Source: Bacteroidales bacterium UBA4333 | GTDB lineage: Bacteria; Bacteroidota; Bacteroidia; Bacteroidales; Paludibacteraceae | Length of the DNA stretch: 64,000 nt | Assembly (NCBI GenBank): GCA_002394335.1 | Contig: DGTP01000001.1 | Coordinates: 1 to 64,000 of the forward strand | Direction of reading: 5' to 3' | In this document: piece by piece, positions 38,401 through 45,502 of the stretch | Layout: each line of letters starts with the position of its first letter | Position numbering within the stretch: the first letter of the stretch is position 1 | The notes under the pieces: generated by a model | The model's input: only the letters and a program-made list of their open reading frames with translations | Told to the model about the DNA's origin: nothing | The model's database searches: none | Made by a program: the position numbers and the translations under genes

Positions 38401-39808
38401 CATGACCATCATCGGACAGGTCTATCTCGGCGGCATCCTCATGGAGAACCCCGAGAGCATGGTGGCTGCTTTCATCGGCAGCGAGTGCCGCGGTGTGGCT
38501 ACACCGCAGAAGATACGCGGGGCAGCGTACGAGACCCTAATCATCTACGGCTCTGACACTCCCGACGCCGACCGGAACGCACCCCTCACCTTCCGCATCT
38601 GGGACGCCACCAGAGGTATTGCCTACACGGATGCCAATATCAAGTTACCAAGTGACCAAGTACCAAGTGGCCAAGTGATTTTCCGTCAGGATACGATGAT
38701 CGGTAACTTCGACACGCCGGCTATCTGGACCAAGTCCGACAGGGTGGAGCAACTCATCCCGGTACACGAGAACTGGAACTGGATCACCTTCGGCGTTGAG
38801 CCGCCGTCCGAGTATTGTGACCTCGTCTTCACGCCGCAATACAAGGGATGGAACGTGCTCGTCAAGGATGAGAATACCTTCAGCCAGAGTTCCGGCTCGA
38901 TCTTCAACGGTCCGCTCAAGCTCGCGGTGAACATAATGTACAAACTGCGTATCCAGCGCACCCCCAAGACGACGGACGCGGTGCTTGATCCGCTGCTCTC
39001 CGTATCGGGCCGTCAGCCTGCCGCCGAGGAGATACCTGTCTCCCTCCGGCCCGGTTGGAACTGGCTGCCGTACACCCCGCTCACTACCAAACGCGCAAGT
39101 GTTGCACTCGCAGGGGCGCAGCCGAAGAAAGGAGACATGATCAAATCGCAGACAGCAGTGTCTATCTACGGCACTTACGGATGGGAAGGCACGCTCCTCG
39201 CACTGGAGCCGGGACACGGATACCTCTATTTCAGTACGGATAGCACAGCCAAGTCCTTCGTCTATCCGGCTGACCTCTACCAGCCCCATGGCTTCCTGGC
39301 GGCTCCGGCGTGGTCTGAACTCAGCCAAACACGCAGTGCTCAAACCACTTCAAACAAGCGGCTTGCCGCTCAAGCGTATTCCGCTTACCCCTCCAACATG
39401 ACCATGACCATCCGTCTCATGGACGGTGAGGAGGTGGTGGATACCTGCGAGATAGCGGCGTATATCGGCGGTGAGTGCCGCGGAGCCGTCCGTGCGCATA
39501 CCGACAGCCTCTATTACCTCGTCATTGCCGGCGACGGCGCCGGACAGCCGATGGAGCTCCGTACCGTCATCAACGGTGAAGAGATTGTCATAGACAAGAC
39601 CCTTACCTTCGTCTCCGACAACCATATCGGCACGCCGTGGGAACCATATGTGATACAACTCAATCCCGTGGAGGGCATTGAGGATGTACGAAGTGACGAT
39701 GTACGAAGTACGAAGGTGCGGAAGGTGCTGATCAACAACCATATCTATATCCTCCGTCCGGATGGCGAGATGTATGATGTGACGGGAAAGAGAGTGTCTG
39801 AGAAATAA
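29408..39808 (+). CDS. Giant secreted multidomain protein with LamG domains (3466 residues)
   Basis: The protein has a signal peptide (cleavage after VKAS) and many beta-sandwich domains: fibronectin-like repeats (about 330-640), a LamG/concanavalin domain (about 690-1140), CarboxypepD_reg-like units (about 1227), two further LamG domains (about 2400-2560 and 2600-2790), a duplicated C-terminal unit (VAAFIGSECRGVA near 3015, IAAYIGGECRGAV near 3348), and a tail VLINNHIYILRPDGEMYDVT shared with three other proteins. The first LamG domain is split by about 280 residues of GIGGG/ITGGKVYAEG repeats (31640-32490). Three word-like tracts lie in frame (38177, 38641, 39682). It is likely a surface or secreted adhesin; no enzyme motif was seen. 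Confidence 0.7.
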   Translation: MKTKSTVGRLITHTMRVAAMLLLLVAGTNAVKASDWVLNEDKYSATHYTDHLYLEVFLADLDGKNTFCQEGTLIATNGSKSIDLLTLKYINEGDDESNNADVKAKLLMSNAKAWFTNGAYGTPELTSSEQTFSLKKWGSDKHYMTACIDLYYSSEMAGGNWKVYFHFKHSNDDWYDRVLKYSIGTSTNLGLTDYDWKSYKVELTGVDKLTFTVPKLPNDIDSKVSSVRMRKATYNVTYTFYKQDGSTMTVDKSYEASAQEKTEECSFPENVGNPARIDYKVSVTHGVKDPDNWFNVQTNTVTKENAFKLIPIPGTITTEYRQFAHQTAMTWTTPSGDNYFPVTPYIYRIETDANGKAKSGSSWSKRGSLSATNGGAQSFTDDDATIGTYYQYMVANVPTDFIGKGVSESSLNSPSEALLAKLGCTTSAVVSTAPSVTIYGLRQDSTVKNKVRFTWQYTRVPVSDATVSFKVLRSTDNTSWAELPPVSGDANPGAGATLAFEDNNLPNSIVRYLYKVRLELAGGYRFESDAVSAGALENTTIKTFTATKGTHEGSVTLSWTASQVGTSNSTYVISRRYVNSNDAFMSINTTNGTDASYTFEDNTVKPGYYYEYSIQVFEGGVPRNTLYAVGFCQSRGTVSGLVKYGTGTAVPDVRLWLRASDTGDDNTVKSSSQYINGTSEGIAWKADSAELDKVFGSGKDYTVQFFVRPDAGLNEGAVLANIPGMKEQITLGKSEAGGYALELRRYNKTIDLSDLTGDYTAHDGEILTGYLYDNYKISIADGATVVLKDVTIEGTDEMQYSWAGLSCLGDATLILEGENYVQGFYNYYPGIHIPYGKTLTIQGTGSLEVKCSKTENGAGSGIGGGIIYSPKTMPLSYGNVVIEGGTINAIGSYAGIGGGLGAGSEYPCNGGNITITGGKVYAEGYGIFGTAIGPGLGVSGGEVTIANSVSSVTANMEEKCLFGESHASSCGPITIGGTIYWDGTNYQNGGNDILQQKSYTFTGDGSWVGTYTPTDYNYTITPIGATIPAGQYSLLTISKTGNQLNVQVDSGEVRTITFVPQELSVPFSLGGAQGIADAQAFKGNFAEVRVWDHVLSEEEKTAYFDRVLNGREKGLVLYWPLDEGLQKYAFDASYASDQPNGRHATMGNNIVSSPIVPAEAQLARYGVTNDKGEYLIRGIPFKGSGSGYTIVPEKGIHKFNPNTRSLFISPTSLTANNVDFEDESSFQMTGHIYYAGTNIPVEGIPLYVDGLAVSSNGKVQQTDADGYYSISVPIGEHYVEAKLNGHCLVDSGRFPIEGTYNFVDRVQHDFTDSTLVNFVGRVAGAKYNDTIAVGFGASKNNIGVAKLTLRLNNASFSFNCSAEDHITPAGTDRTFESDTSSIRSHAWTGSGEAANTKYIYITTDSATGEFSAKLPPLKYIMKSVEIINNKDNIEFTSLPEIDLTNPLTKLTDSICRVTEQGDTVYNSYTYNTKKVFTHYATPQVDVTEKGCPKGAFGRDSVIVSIDEEETDTLRHLYTVGEQGSVHYLFGYPIYQMLDSTEYELHGYEAYTNYDGTIGVTDTVHLSEQELTIGNEMSSRQAVIYKVPEDSTQYSVGDIYKKIHDKVVLDKDGHATLRWTVGAPNIASPFTRHFNITLKRDDRTYEPFRMDAIVLGTLTTGNNFVTQGPDKVMFILRDPYGAHSKTTLKKGTVKTVSKYYTYQRSGEHSLIVDWLGGVDVVTANGFGVAIINSSNVMTDLTSGIKANWKYTHKQDTIFQTTTVESYSTGDKDPYVGARGDVFIGTATNILVGTCRKLHVRKDSSADKYTIVLEDALAMGEKVSTTFAYSQYELETVMIPKWKDQRKQFLTYVPTRQEAEDYVNNTGRTKYLTWLQPTDEHYGDSGYYAFKPDTATLRKIQQSTKKDIAEWDSVVMCNNQIKAWEKWMSYNEQQKIEAIRKGNFKNYSIDGGSSRTFTFRNDTTTLDQTQTDYSIQAVLGWKDSWEIKSVTSLGVRTSLQTSVGGGTVSGSGNDTTSYTEWEYVLSDGNRDVDISMNVYDAECGNNSKIFSLFAGQTYNPYEAADSTHYYKPEGKPLPLSNASEQMEQPNIQISKGNEAPAKSVTLTDIPAGQSATATLYCSNMSRVHQAFPFGYDVSVAENTDTTGLQILMDGVPINGRTIWTEQGTTVKKTITVSQTDQSILDHEGIKLRFQSQYQPAIIYDEVTLNAHFVPSSSPVSLTVTNPIVNTDPTTGNGQLQLKVSGFDRTFKNLKNVGIQYRFAGSTQWTTLHTWVTNKADSTDKSYNTLPSTGDLRLTLDMSNNISYKEGDYEFRAFTTTPYGHENVYAYSEVTKVIKDMTKPRPLYTPAPANGILGIGENLAVEFNEDIVPGYVGDKNVIVTAKLNGRPIDHEVSYHIHPFGTEPKTINPVFLSGDFSLEFWLNWQEEGTVLHHGVGGNSFALSIDEAGHVVVRIAGTQFTSREVLPKDKWTFFAMNYKASTMTFNMLAQYDETTAYLFRGEKVSEADIQVADYAMDNYLYLGPVNANLHNLALYNTYRDVMDAASKKYESKDTYTYGLTNYWPMNEGHGAIAADTRHTHDFKVPDSWDILNANYALRIDSTAGAQFDISRINTGMNDSYAVEMWYSPSSIGHDTVFETQGLCLRYDSLHNLVLDYGKKSQTVAAYTDSSEVRTGWHHMALNVVRGQAASFYLDGQRTAVIAEADVPVLKGASFAVAKGNSLSFVDEIRIWNATLSEHRLLSNMYNTIDTADFYSGGLMAYYPFEKDSTINGVKTKGFTMQNMAPRSDAGEMTAARSMYVNGMAAPPLKNAPSETRITALPVASERKVVINLSEAEVSLRDIEGTTLNITMSEVHDLNGNMSNPIKWTAYVQQNTLKWAKDSANIAKQYGEDYTFDVNIENKGGQIEYYTVENMPEWLSLVDGNGLSTSDFGLSTVFDVQPLKTKTLRFAVSPLVPVNNYDVTIGLKGNNGIIEPLRIVMKVSGNTPEWTVNPALYDHSMTIIGQVYLGGILMENPESMVAAFIGSECRGVATPQKIRGAAYETLIIYGSDTPDADRNAPLTFRIWDATRGIAYTDANIKLPSDQVPSGQVIFRQDTMIGNFDTPAIWTKSDRVEQLIPVHENWNWITFGVEPPSEYCDLVFTPQYKGWNVLVKDENTFSQSSGSIFNGPLKLAVNIMYKLRIQRTPKTTDAVLDPLLSVSGRQPAAEEIPVSLRPGWNWLPYTPLTTKRASVALAGAQPKKGDMIKSQTAVSIYGTYGWEGTLLALEPGHGYLYFSTDSTAKSFVYPADLYQPHGFLAAPAWSELSQTRSAQTTSNKRLAAQAYSAYPSNMTMTIRLMDGEEVVDTCEIAAYIGGECRGAVRAHTDSLYYLVIAGDGAGQPMELRTVINGEEIVIDKTLTFVSDNHIGTPWEPYVIQLNPVEGIEDVRSDDVRSTKVRKVLINNHIYILRPDGEMYDVTGKRVSEK
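31640..32490 (+). other. Inserted beta-helix-like segment inside a LamG domain
   Basis: Coding bases for residues about 745-1027 of the giant protein. The segment starts near TIDLSDLTGDYTAHDGEI and contains GKTLTIQGTGSLEV, AGSGIGGG, NVVIEGGTINAIGSYAGIGG and GNITITGGKVYAEG, a pattern known from surface proteins called carbohydrate-binding. LamG strands continue on both sides (YTVQFFVRPDAG before; AEVRVWDHVLSEEEK after), so one domain is nested in another. Confidence 0.6.
38177..38213. repeat. TTCGACTT tract inside the giant gene
   Basis: GGGCTTTCGACTTCCGACTT and GGACTTTCGACTG encode GLSTSDFGLSTV in a linker. It is nearly the same as the tract in the GH130 gene at 23154. Confidence 0.75.
38641..38679. 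repeat. CCAAGTG/CCAAGTA tandem tract inside the giant gene
   Basis: Five units (TTACCAAGTGACCAAGTACC and AAGTGGCCAAGTG) encode LPSDQVPSGQV within a loop of the duplicated C-terminal unit. Confidence 0.8.
39682..39720. repeat. GTACGAAG tract before the conserved tail
   Basis: GGATGTACGAAGTGACGATG and GTACGAAGTACGAAGG encode the linker directly ahead of the shared C-terminal tail. Confidence 0.8.
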
Positions 39809-39835
39809 ATCATAGCTTTCGGGCTACATCTCCTG

Positions 39836-39874
39836 GAGGCGGAGCACTTTGACGGTGCTTCGCCTCTTTCTTTG
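39836..39874 (+). terminator. Terminator of the giant gene
   Basis: GAGGCGGAGCAC (39836-39847) pairs with GTGCTTCGCCTC (39855-39866), loop TTTGACG, followed by TTTCTTTG. Confidence 0.85.
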
Positions 39875-40070
39875 TGCCCTTGTGTGCGTGCAAGGGTTCC
39901 GCCGCCTGATGCCGGTTCCTCACTTTCCGACGGTCAGCCGACAGTCAACTATTACGTGTATATCGGCAAACGAAACCGCAAAAACTGCAGTTTTTGCTGC
40001 TTTTTGTGTTCTTTGTAACTAACTGATATGTAAATGATTAAAGCCATTTTTATGTAGCAAAGTCTAGGAT

Positions 40071-40125
40071 GCCTACTACATGCCTCCTACATGCCCCCTA
40101 CGCGCCCTCAATGCGCCCTCAATGT
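40071..40125. repeat. Five tandem 11-nt units
   Basis: GCCTACTACAT, GCCTCCTACAT, GCCCCCTACGC, GCCCTCAATGC and GCCCTCAATGT follow without gaps; neighbours differ by one to five bases. The period of 11 is exact over 55 nt. Confidence 0.8.
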
Positions 40126-40270
40126 GTCTCTTGTCTGCGCCTGTTTTTTGAAAATATATCCATTAATGTGAGTGAGGTCGCAGAGAGAGTAGGAAAGGTT
40201 TTAGAAGGTGGAGATTAGATGGAAACCAGATAGAAATTTGGCAGAAAGTTTACGGTTTCTTGCTAAAAAC

Positions 40271-40301
40271 TTGCATATGTCAGAAAAAAGTAGTAAATTT
40301 G
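40271..40301 (+). promoter_or_regulatory. Promoter of the type I restriction operon
   Basis: TTGCATATGTC (40271-40281) and TAAATTTG (40294-40301), followed by CA. The first start codon downstream is that of the Fic-like stub at 40347. Confidence 0.8.
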
Positions 40302-40346
40302 CACGCCGAATGCGTGCAGAAAGAAAATAGAGCAAAAAGGATAGAT

Positions 40347-40541
40347 ATGGCAGACTTATTGCAAACCATAGAACGCTACCGCCAGCTGGGCATCGAGGAG
40401 CAGATTGACTACAAAAAATTCTACTTGTATTCCATCATCACGCACTCAACCGCGCTATCAATAGATACCGAGAACGAGAATTACCTTGTGGGACCTTATG
40501 AGGAAATACCGAATAAGCGAAAACCGGTCATTGGGAGATAA
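40347..40541 (+). pseudogene. Truncated Fic-family protein stub
   Basis: ATG 40347 starts a 64-residue frame: MADLLQTIERYRQLGIEEQI, then YKKFYLYSIITHSTA. This resembles the first 37 residues of bacterial Fic proteins (usually continuing IEGST), after which similarity is lost and the frame stops. The catalytic HPFxxGNGR motif is absent, so AMP-transfer activity is not possible. It carries the operon promoter and first start codon. It may be a deletion remnant whose promoter now serves hsdR. Confidence 0.5.
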
Positions 40542-40666
40542 TTGATCCCACCGACCGATGAGCGGGAGATAACCAAGACAAAAAATCGCAAAGAAAAAAT
40601 GAAGTCGTGAGTGACGCTCACGGGTAGAAAACAATAGATAACAGAAACAAAAAAACACCATATACT

Positions 40667-43600
40667 ATGCCGGCAAATTTCACAGAACTCACACGAGTAC
40701 AAATACCCGCGCTCTTGCATTTGGAGCGGTTGGGCTATACGTTTGTGCCTCGCGAAAAACTCGGCGAAAACCAAGACTTGAACTCTAATATCCTCACGGA
40801 TGTTTTCAAAGAGTCGGTGCGTCGTCTCAATCCCGCAATGCGTGAAGCGGAAATCGAGGAGAAACTGCGTGAACTTATCCGCATCGCCAATAACGATGAT
40901 TTGGGACGCGAGTTCTACAACAAGCTGATGAGCGAGAGTGATTGCCGTCTCATTGACTTCGACCACCCGGAGAATAACGATTGGCGTTGCACGATTGAGC
41001 AGGAGTGCGAGAATCAGATCACGCATATTAGTTTCCGTCCGGACATCACATGTTTTATTAACGGTCTGCCGCTTGTACATATTGAGGTGAAGAAACCGCA
41101 GAACCGCGAGGGCATGTTAGCCGAGCGCGAACGCATGAACAGACGTATGCGCAGACCGGATTTCCGCCGATTCATCAACATTACGCAGCTGATGATTTTC
41201 TCCAATAACGAGGAGTACGATACGGATAGCCGTGTGCCGGTACAAGGTGCTTTCTATGCATCTATGAGCAAGGACAAAATCTTCTTCAATGTGTTCCGTG
41301 AGGCGCGTCAGAGCTATTACGATGCCCTGCCATTAGCCGATATGCCTGCCGAGCGCGAGAAAGAGATCCTTACACGTTTGGGCAAAACGGTGTTGCTCAG
41401 CCTGCCTGAATACAAAACCAACAAACAGCCGACCACGCCTACCAACCGCATCATTTCATCCCTGCTTGCCAAAGACCGTATCCTGTATCTGTTGAAATAC
41501 GGCTTTGCGTATGTGACTGCCCACAAGAAAGATGAGAACGGCACGGAGTACACGCAGTTGGAAAAACATGTCATGCGCTATCCGCAGTTCTATGCCAACC
41601 GTGCCATCTGTACTTCGCTGGACAGAGGCATCAACTCCGGAACCATCTGGCACACGCAGGGAAGCGGAAAAACCGCTCTCGCATATTTCGCAGTCAAAAT
41701 CCTCACGGATTATTTTGCAAAACGGAATGCCGTAGCGCGGTTCTATTTCATTGTGGACCGCCTTTCGCTGATGGAACAAGCCATGCGTGAGTTCTCCGCT
41801 CGTGGGCTCAAAGTGTTCACCGCTCAGAACCGAAAGGAACTGATGGAGGACTTTGCAGACAACAGCACAATGAAGGACCACAAGGGAGAACCGGAAATAA
41901 TGGTGGTCAATATCCATAAGTTCGATGAGCAGAAAGAGGAAATCAAACTTCAGTATAGCACCAATATCCAGCGTATTTTCTTTGTGGACGAAGCGCACCG
42001 TGGTTATACTCCGGGCGGTGTGTTCCTCGCTAACCTAATTAACTCCGACACCAAGGCGGTGCGTATCGCGCTGACAGGAACGCCGTTGCTCAAAGAGGAA
42101 CGCGAGACATGGAAAGTCTTCGGACATTATTACGACAAATACTACTACGACAAATCTATTGCAGACGGTTTCACGCTGCGTCTGATGCGCGAGGATATTG
42201 AGACCGACTACAAGGACAAACTCTTGCGGATTATCAAAGAGGAGTTCCCCGATGATGTGAAGGTAAAGAAGGAAGATATCACCAAAGGCATGATAATCAA
42301 CTCGCCTAAGTATCTTCAAACCCTCATCGAGTTTATCTGCCGTGACCTCAAGCGTTTCCGTATAGAGGAAGCCGATAACTCGGTAGCCGGTATGGTGGTC
42401 TTGGAGAAGAACGAACAGGCACGCCTTTTCAAAGAGCGCTTCGATGCCTACCAAGCCACGCAGGAACATCCGCTTCGTGCCGAACTGATCTTGCATGACG
42501 AGGGAGAGGCCGAAGACCGCAAACGGATTACCGACAGTTTCAAGGACACGACGGAGATAGACTTGCTTATCGTTAATCAGATGCTGCTCACTGGATTTGA
42601 TGCCCACAGGCTCAAACGCCTATATCTGACGCGAAAGATGGAGGGACATGATTTGTTGCAAGCCCTCACACGTGTTAACCGTCCGTACAAAGATTTCAAA
42701 TACGGCTATGTCATTGACTTTGCAGGCATCAAAGATAATTTCGAGGAAGCCAACGATGAATATATCCGCGAGCTGAATGCTTGTGACCCGGATAGCGAAA
42801 CGCATGAGGACGGAGAAGAACGTCAGTCGCTGGGCGAGGCTATCATGGAGAGCAAAGAGGAGATTTTGGAGAAACTGCGGGATATCAAGCAGAAAATGTT
42901 CGCCTATGATTGCACAAATGCGGAAGATCTGCGCAAGCAGTTAGAGAGCGAGACTGTCACCAAAGATAATCTATACGAACTTCGCAATGCGTTGGAAGAA
43001 GGAAAGGCGTTGACCAACCAGATACGCTCTTTCGGAGATGAGGACTTGAAGAAGAAACTCGCCGAGATGGAAGCTTCCAACAGCAATTTTGCCAATCTCC
43101 TTTCTGTTGTCAATGACCGTATTTCGCGCGTCAATGCCAAAGAGACGATGGAGCACGAGGAAGATGTGCATGGGATGGTCAATTATATCTTGTCTGAAAT
43201 GGAATACCAGTTTGTCCAGAGAGGTCAAGGCGAACTGAAATTCATCTGGGATGACGAGATGCAGAACAAGCTCCGCCAAGTAATCAGCGAATTTGAATGT
43301 AACTTCGACCATGAGGAAAAAGCATTCAAAGACTTAATCGCTTCTTTCAAAAAGTACTATCGCGAAAAAGGCTTCAAACCGCAGTCTCGCAAAGAGATTG
43401 AGGAGAAAATCGGCTATCTGACGGAGGTAATGGCAATCATCCGCGAAATCAACCACCGCAATATCTTACTGAAACACAAGATGAGCGGTGACGAACGCTA
43501 TGTGCGTGTGTACAAGCGTATCGACGAGCAGAATACAAAACGCAAAATGGACGAGCCGTTTATCATTTCCAAGGTGGAGTTTGAACGCGTGGAAGCACTC

Positions 43601-43819
43601 AATAAGATTCGCGAACAGATAGAGGAAATGGTGTATAAGAATGAGAACTGCATGGAGAACGAAGCTTTCTTCCGCCAAGAAGTAATGGGACGTATCAGCC
43701 ATACATTATTAGCACTCAATCTGGCTAAATCCGCAACTCTCAAAGACAAACAAGAGATACAACGGCTTATCGTGGCTGAATATACCTCGCAATATAAACA
43801 ATACAAATTCTCCGCTTAA
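40667..43819 (+). CDS. hsdR: Type I restriction enzyme, R subunit
   Basis: The 1050-residue HsdR has an N-terminal nuclease core of the PD-(D/E)xK type (PDITCFI near 124, HIEVKKPQ near 138), helicase motif I TQGSGKTALAY near 329, motif II VDEAHRGY near 440, and LTGTPL and LLTGFDAHRLKRLYLTR as later motifs. It translocates DNA using ATP and cleaves unmethylated DNA as part of the R-M-S complex. Length is usual. hsdM follows after 2 bp. A stretch of 125 bp without coding signal separates it from the Fic-like stub. The gene appears full length. Confidence 0.93.
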   Translation: MPANFTELTRVQIPALLHLERLGYTFVPREKLGENQDLNSNILTDVFKESVRRLNPAMREAEIEEKLRELIRIANNDDLGREFYNKLMSESDCRLIDFDHPENNDWRCTIEQECENQITHISFRPDITCFINGLPLVHIEVKKPQNREGMLAERERMNRRMRRPDFRRFINITQLMIFSNNEEYDTDSRVPVQGAFYASMSKDKIFFNVFREARQSYYDALPLADMPAEREKEILTRLGKTVLLSLPEYKTNKQPTTPTNRIISSLLAKDRILYLLKYGFAYVTAHKKDENGTEYTQLEKHVMRYPQFYANRAICTSLDRGINSGTIWHTQGSGKTALAYFAVKILTDYFAKRNAVARFYFIVDRLSLMEQAMREFSARGLKVFTAQNRKELMEDFADNSTMKDHKGEPEIMVVNIHKFDEQKEEIKLQYSTNIQRIFFVDEAHRGYTPGGVFLANLINSDTKAVRIALTGTPLLKEERETWKVFGHYYDKYYYDKSIADGFTLRLMREDIETDYKDKLLRIIKEEFPDDVKVKKEDITKGMIINSPKYLQTLIEFICRDLKRFRIEEADNSVAGMVVLEKNEQARLFKERFDAYQATQEHPLRAELILHDEGEAEDRKRITDSFKDTTEIDLLIVNQMLLTGFDAHRLKRLYLTRKMEGHDLLQALTRVNRPYKDFKYGYVIDFAGIKDNFEEANDEYIRELNACDPDSETHEDGEERQSLGEAIMESKEEILEKLRDIKQKMFAYDCTNAEDLRKQLESETVTKDNLYELRNALEEGKALTNQIRSFGDEDLKKKLAEMEASNSNFANLLSVVNDRISRVNAKETMEHEEDVHGMVNYILSEMEYQFVQRGQGELKFIWDDEMQNKLRQVISEFECNFDHEEKAFKDLIASFKKYYREKGFKPQSRKEIEEKIGYLTEVMAIIREINHRNILLKHKMSGDERYVRVYKRIDEQNTKRKMDEPFIISKVEFERVEALNKIREQIEEMVYKNENCMENEAFFRQEVMGRISHTLLALNLAKSATLKDKQEIQRLIVAEYTSQYKQYKFSA

Positions 43820-43821
43820 TC

Positions 43822-45447
43822 ATGGCAGATATTGATATAGAAATCCGCACGAAATCACTGATTGACCGTTTAAGGGCAACATGCAAAGAATATGGCTTGG
43901 CTGGTACCGGTAATGAATACCTGATTATTACCGACGTCTTCTTGTACAAATATATGAACGACCTGTTCGGGCATGAGGCAAAGATGGTTAATGACCGTTT
44001 GGGACATGCCAAATTATGGGATGAGGTATATGATGAGTTTACGGAAGAGGAAGAAGATGATTTGTTTACATATCTCTCTGCCGGTACGCCTCGGCTGCGT
44101 CATGAACATACGATAGCCCATTTGGTCAACGCCTCCAAGAAACCGGACTTTGCAGACATTTTCGATGCAACCTTGTTGGCGATAGCGGACCTCAACGCGG
44201 ATATTTTCTCAATGACGACTGCTGGGGAAACAAAGATTACTATCTTTCATCGCCTCACGCCGTTTGTCACAGATACCGAACAACGCAATAATTTTGCTGC
44301 GGCTCTGGTAAGCCATTTGGCAACCTTCGATTTTGAAGCCATCTTTGGAGAGAAATACGATTTCTTCTCTACTATCTTTGAATATCTGATAAAGGATTAT
44401 AATATCAATGGTGGTGGCACGTATGCGGAATACTATACGCCTAAATCGGTCGCTACTATCATGGCACGTATGCTTGTGCCGGATGGAATAAAACTGCGCG
44501 GAGTAACTTGTTATGATCCTGCTGCCGGCTCGGGTACTTTGCTCATGGCGTTAGCACACAGAATAGGGGAAGATCGTTGCCAGATTTATTCACAGGATAT
44601 CTCACAAAAATCTTCACAGATGCTGCGGCTCAATTTGATTCTAAACCATCTTGTAGGCAGTATTCAGAATGTAGTGCAGGGAGATACGTTGGTCTCGCCT
44701 TACCACAAAGAGGGAACAGCTCTAAAAACCTTTGATTACATTGTAAGTAATCCGCCGTTCAATACGGATTTCTCCGGTTCAAGAGAAGCTGTTGCTACAC
44801 AAGCTCAACGCTTTTGGGCAGGTGTACCCAAAATCCCCAATAAGAAATTAGAGGATATGGCGATTTATCTCTGCTTCTTGCAGCACATCCTCAATTCGTT
44901 GAATAAAACCGGTAAAGCAGCGGTGGTTGTTCCTACAGGATTTCTAACTGCTTCAACAGGTATCGCTCCTATAATTCGTCAGCGCATAGTAGATAAAGGT
45001 TGGTTGCGTGGTGTCGTGTCTATGCCGTCATCTATCTTTGCCAATACAGGAACAAATGTTTCGGTTGTGTTTATAGATAAAGCACACGGAGGAAAAGATA
45101 TATTACTGATGGATGCCTCGAAATTGGGCGAGAAGAAGAAAGTGGACGGAAAACAAAGGGTGCTTGTATCCCCCCAAGATATTGAAAAAATCATTGATAC
45201 CTTTAATACCCAAAAGCAAGAAGACGGATTCTCTGTATTGGTATCTAAAGACCAAATCAAAGAGAAAAACTATTCTTTCTCTGCAGGGCAGTATTTTGAT
45301 ATTAAGATTGAATACGAAGATATTACTGCAGAAGAGTTCGCTTCGCGTATCAACGGCTACCAGCAAACCCTTGCATCCCAATTCGCCGAAAGCCGCCAAT
45401 TGGAGGACGCTATTATGCAGCAGTTAAACAGCTTGCAACTACGATAG
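43822..45447 (+). CDS. hsdM: Type I DNA methyltransferase, M subunit
   Basis: The 541-residue HsdM shows the N-terminal helical domain (IIDRLRATCKE-like start), the SAM-binding motif I DPAAGSGTLLMAL near 232 and the catalytic NPPFNTDF near 310 of N6-adenine methyltransferases. It methylates host sites named by HsdS and keeps HsdR from cutting. Order R-M-S with near-zero spacing implies one transcript. A word-like tract fills the 55 bp before hsdS. Confidence 0.95.
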   Translation: MADIDIEIRTKSLIDRLRATCKEYGLAGTGNEYLIITDVFLYKYMNDLFGHEAKMVNDRLGHAKLWDEVYDEFTEEEEDDLFTYLSAGTPRLRHEHTIAHLVNASKKPDFADIFDATLLAIADLNADIFSMTTAGETKITIFHRLTPFVTDTEQRNNFAAALVSHLATFDFEAIFGEKYDFFSTIFEYLIKDYNINGGGTYAEYYTPKSVATIMARMLVPDGIKLRGVTCYDPAAGSGTLLMALAHRIGEDRCQIYSQDISQKSSQMLRLNLILNHLVGSIQNVVQGDTLVSPYHKEGTALKTFDYIVSNPPFNTDFSGSREAVATQAQRFWAGVPKIPNKKLEDMAIYLCFLQHILNSLNKTGKAAVVVPTGFLTASTGIAPIIRQRIVDKGWLRGVVSMPSSIFANTGTNVSVVFIDKAHGGKDILLMDASKLGEKKKVDGKQRVLVSPQDIEKIIDTFNTQKQEDGFSVLVSKDQIKEKNYSFSAGQYFDIKIEYEDITAEEFASRINGYQQTLASQFAESRQLEDAIMQQLNSLQLR

Positions 45448-45484
45448 ATATACGATACATATACGTTAGATACACGATAGATAA
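45440..45484. repeat. ACGATAGAT tract between hsdM and hsdS
   Basis: ACGATAGATATACGATACAT, ATACGTTAGATACACG and ATAGAT words overlap the last codons of hsdM and fill the gap. It shares a 25-nt identical stretch with 17738-17795. Confidence 0.8.
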
Positions 45485-45502
45485 AGCCAACAATAAGCAA
45501 CG

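Larger units (their letters stand above)
39875..40346. other. Intergenic region before the restriction operon
   Basis: No gene is evident. It contains five tandem imperfect 11-nt units at 40071-40125, a TATGTAGCAAAG word at 40051 and the operon promoter at 40271-40301. Confidence 0.6.
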
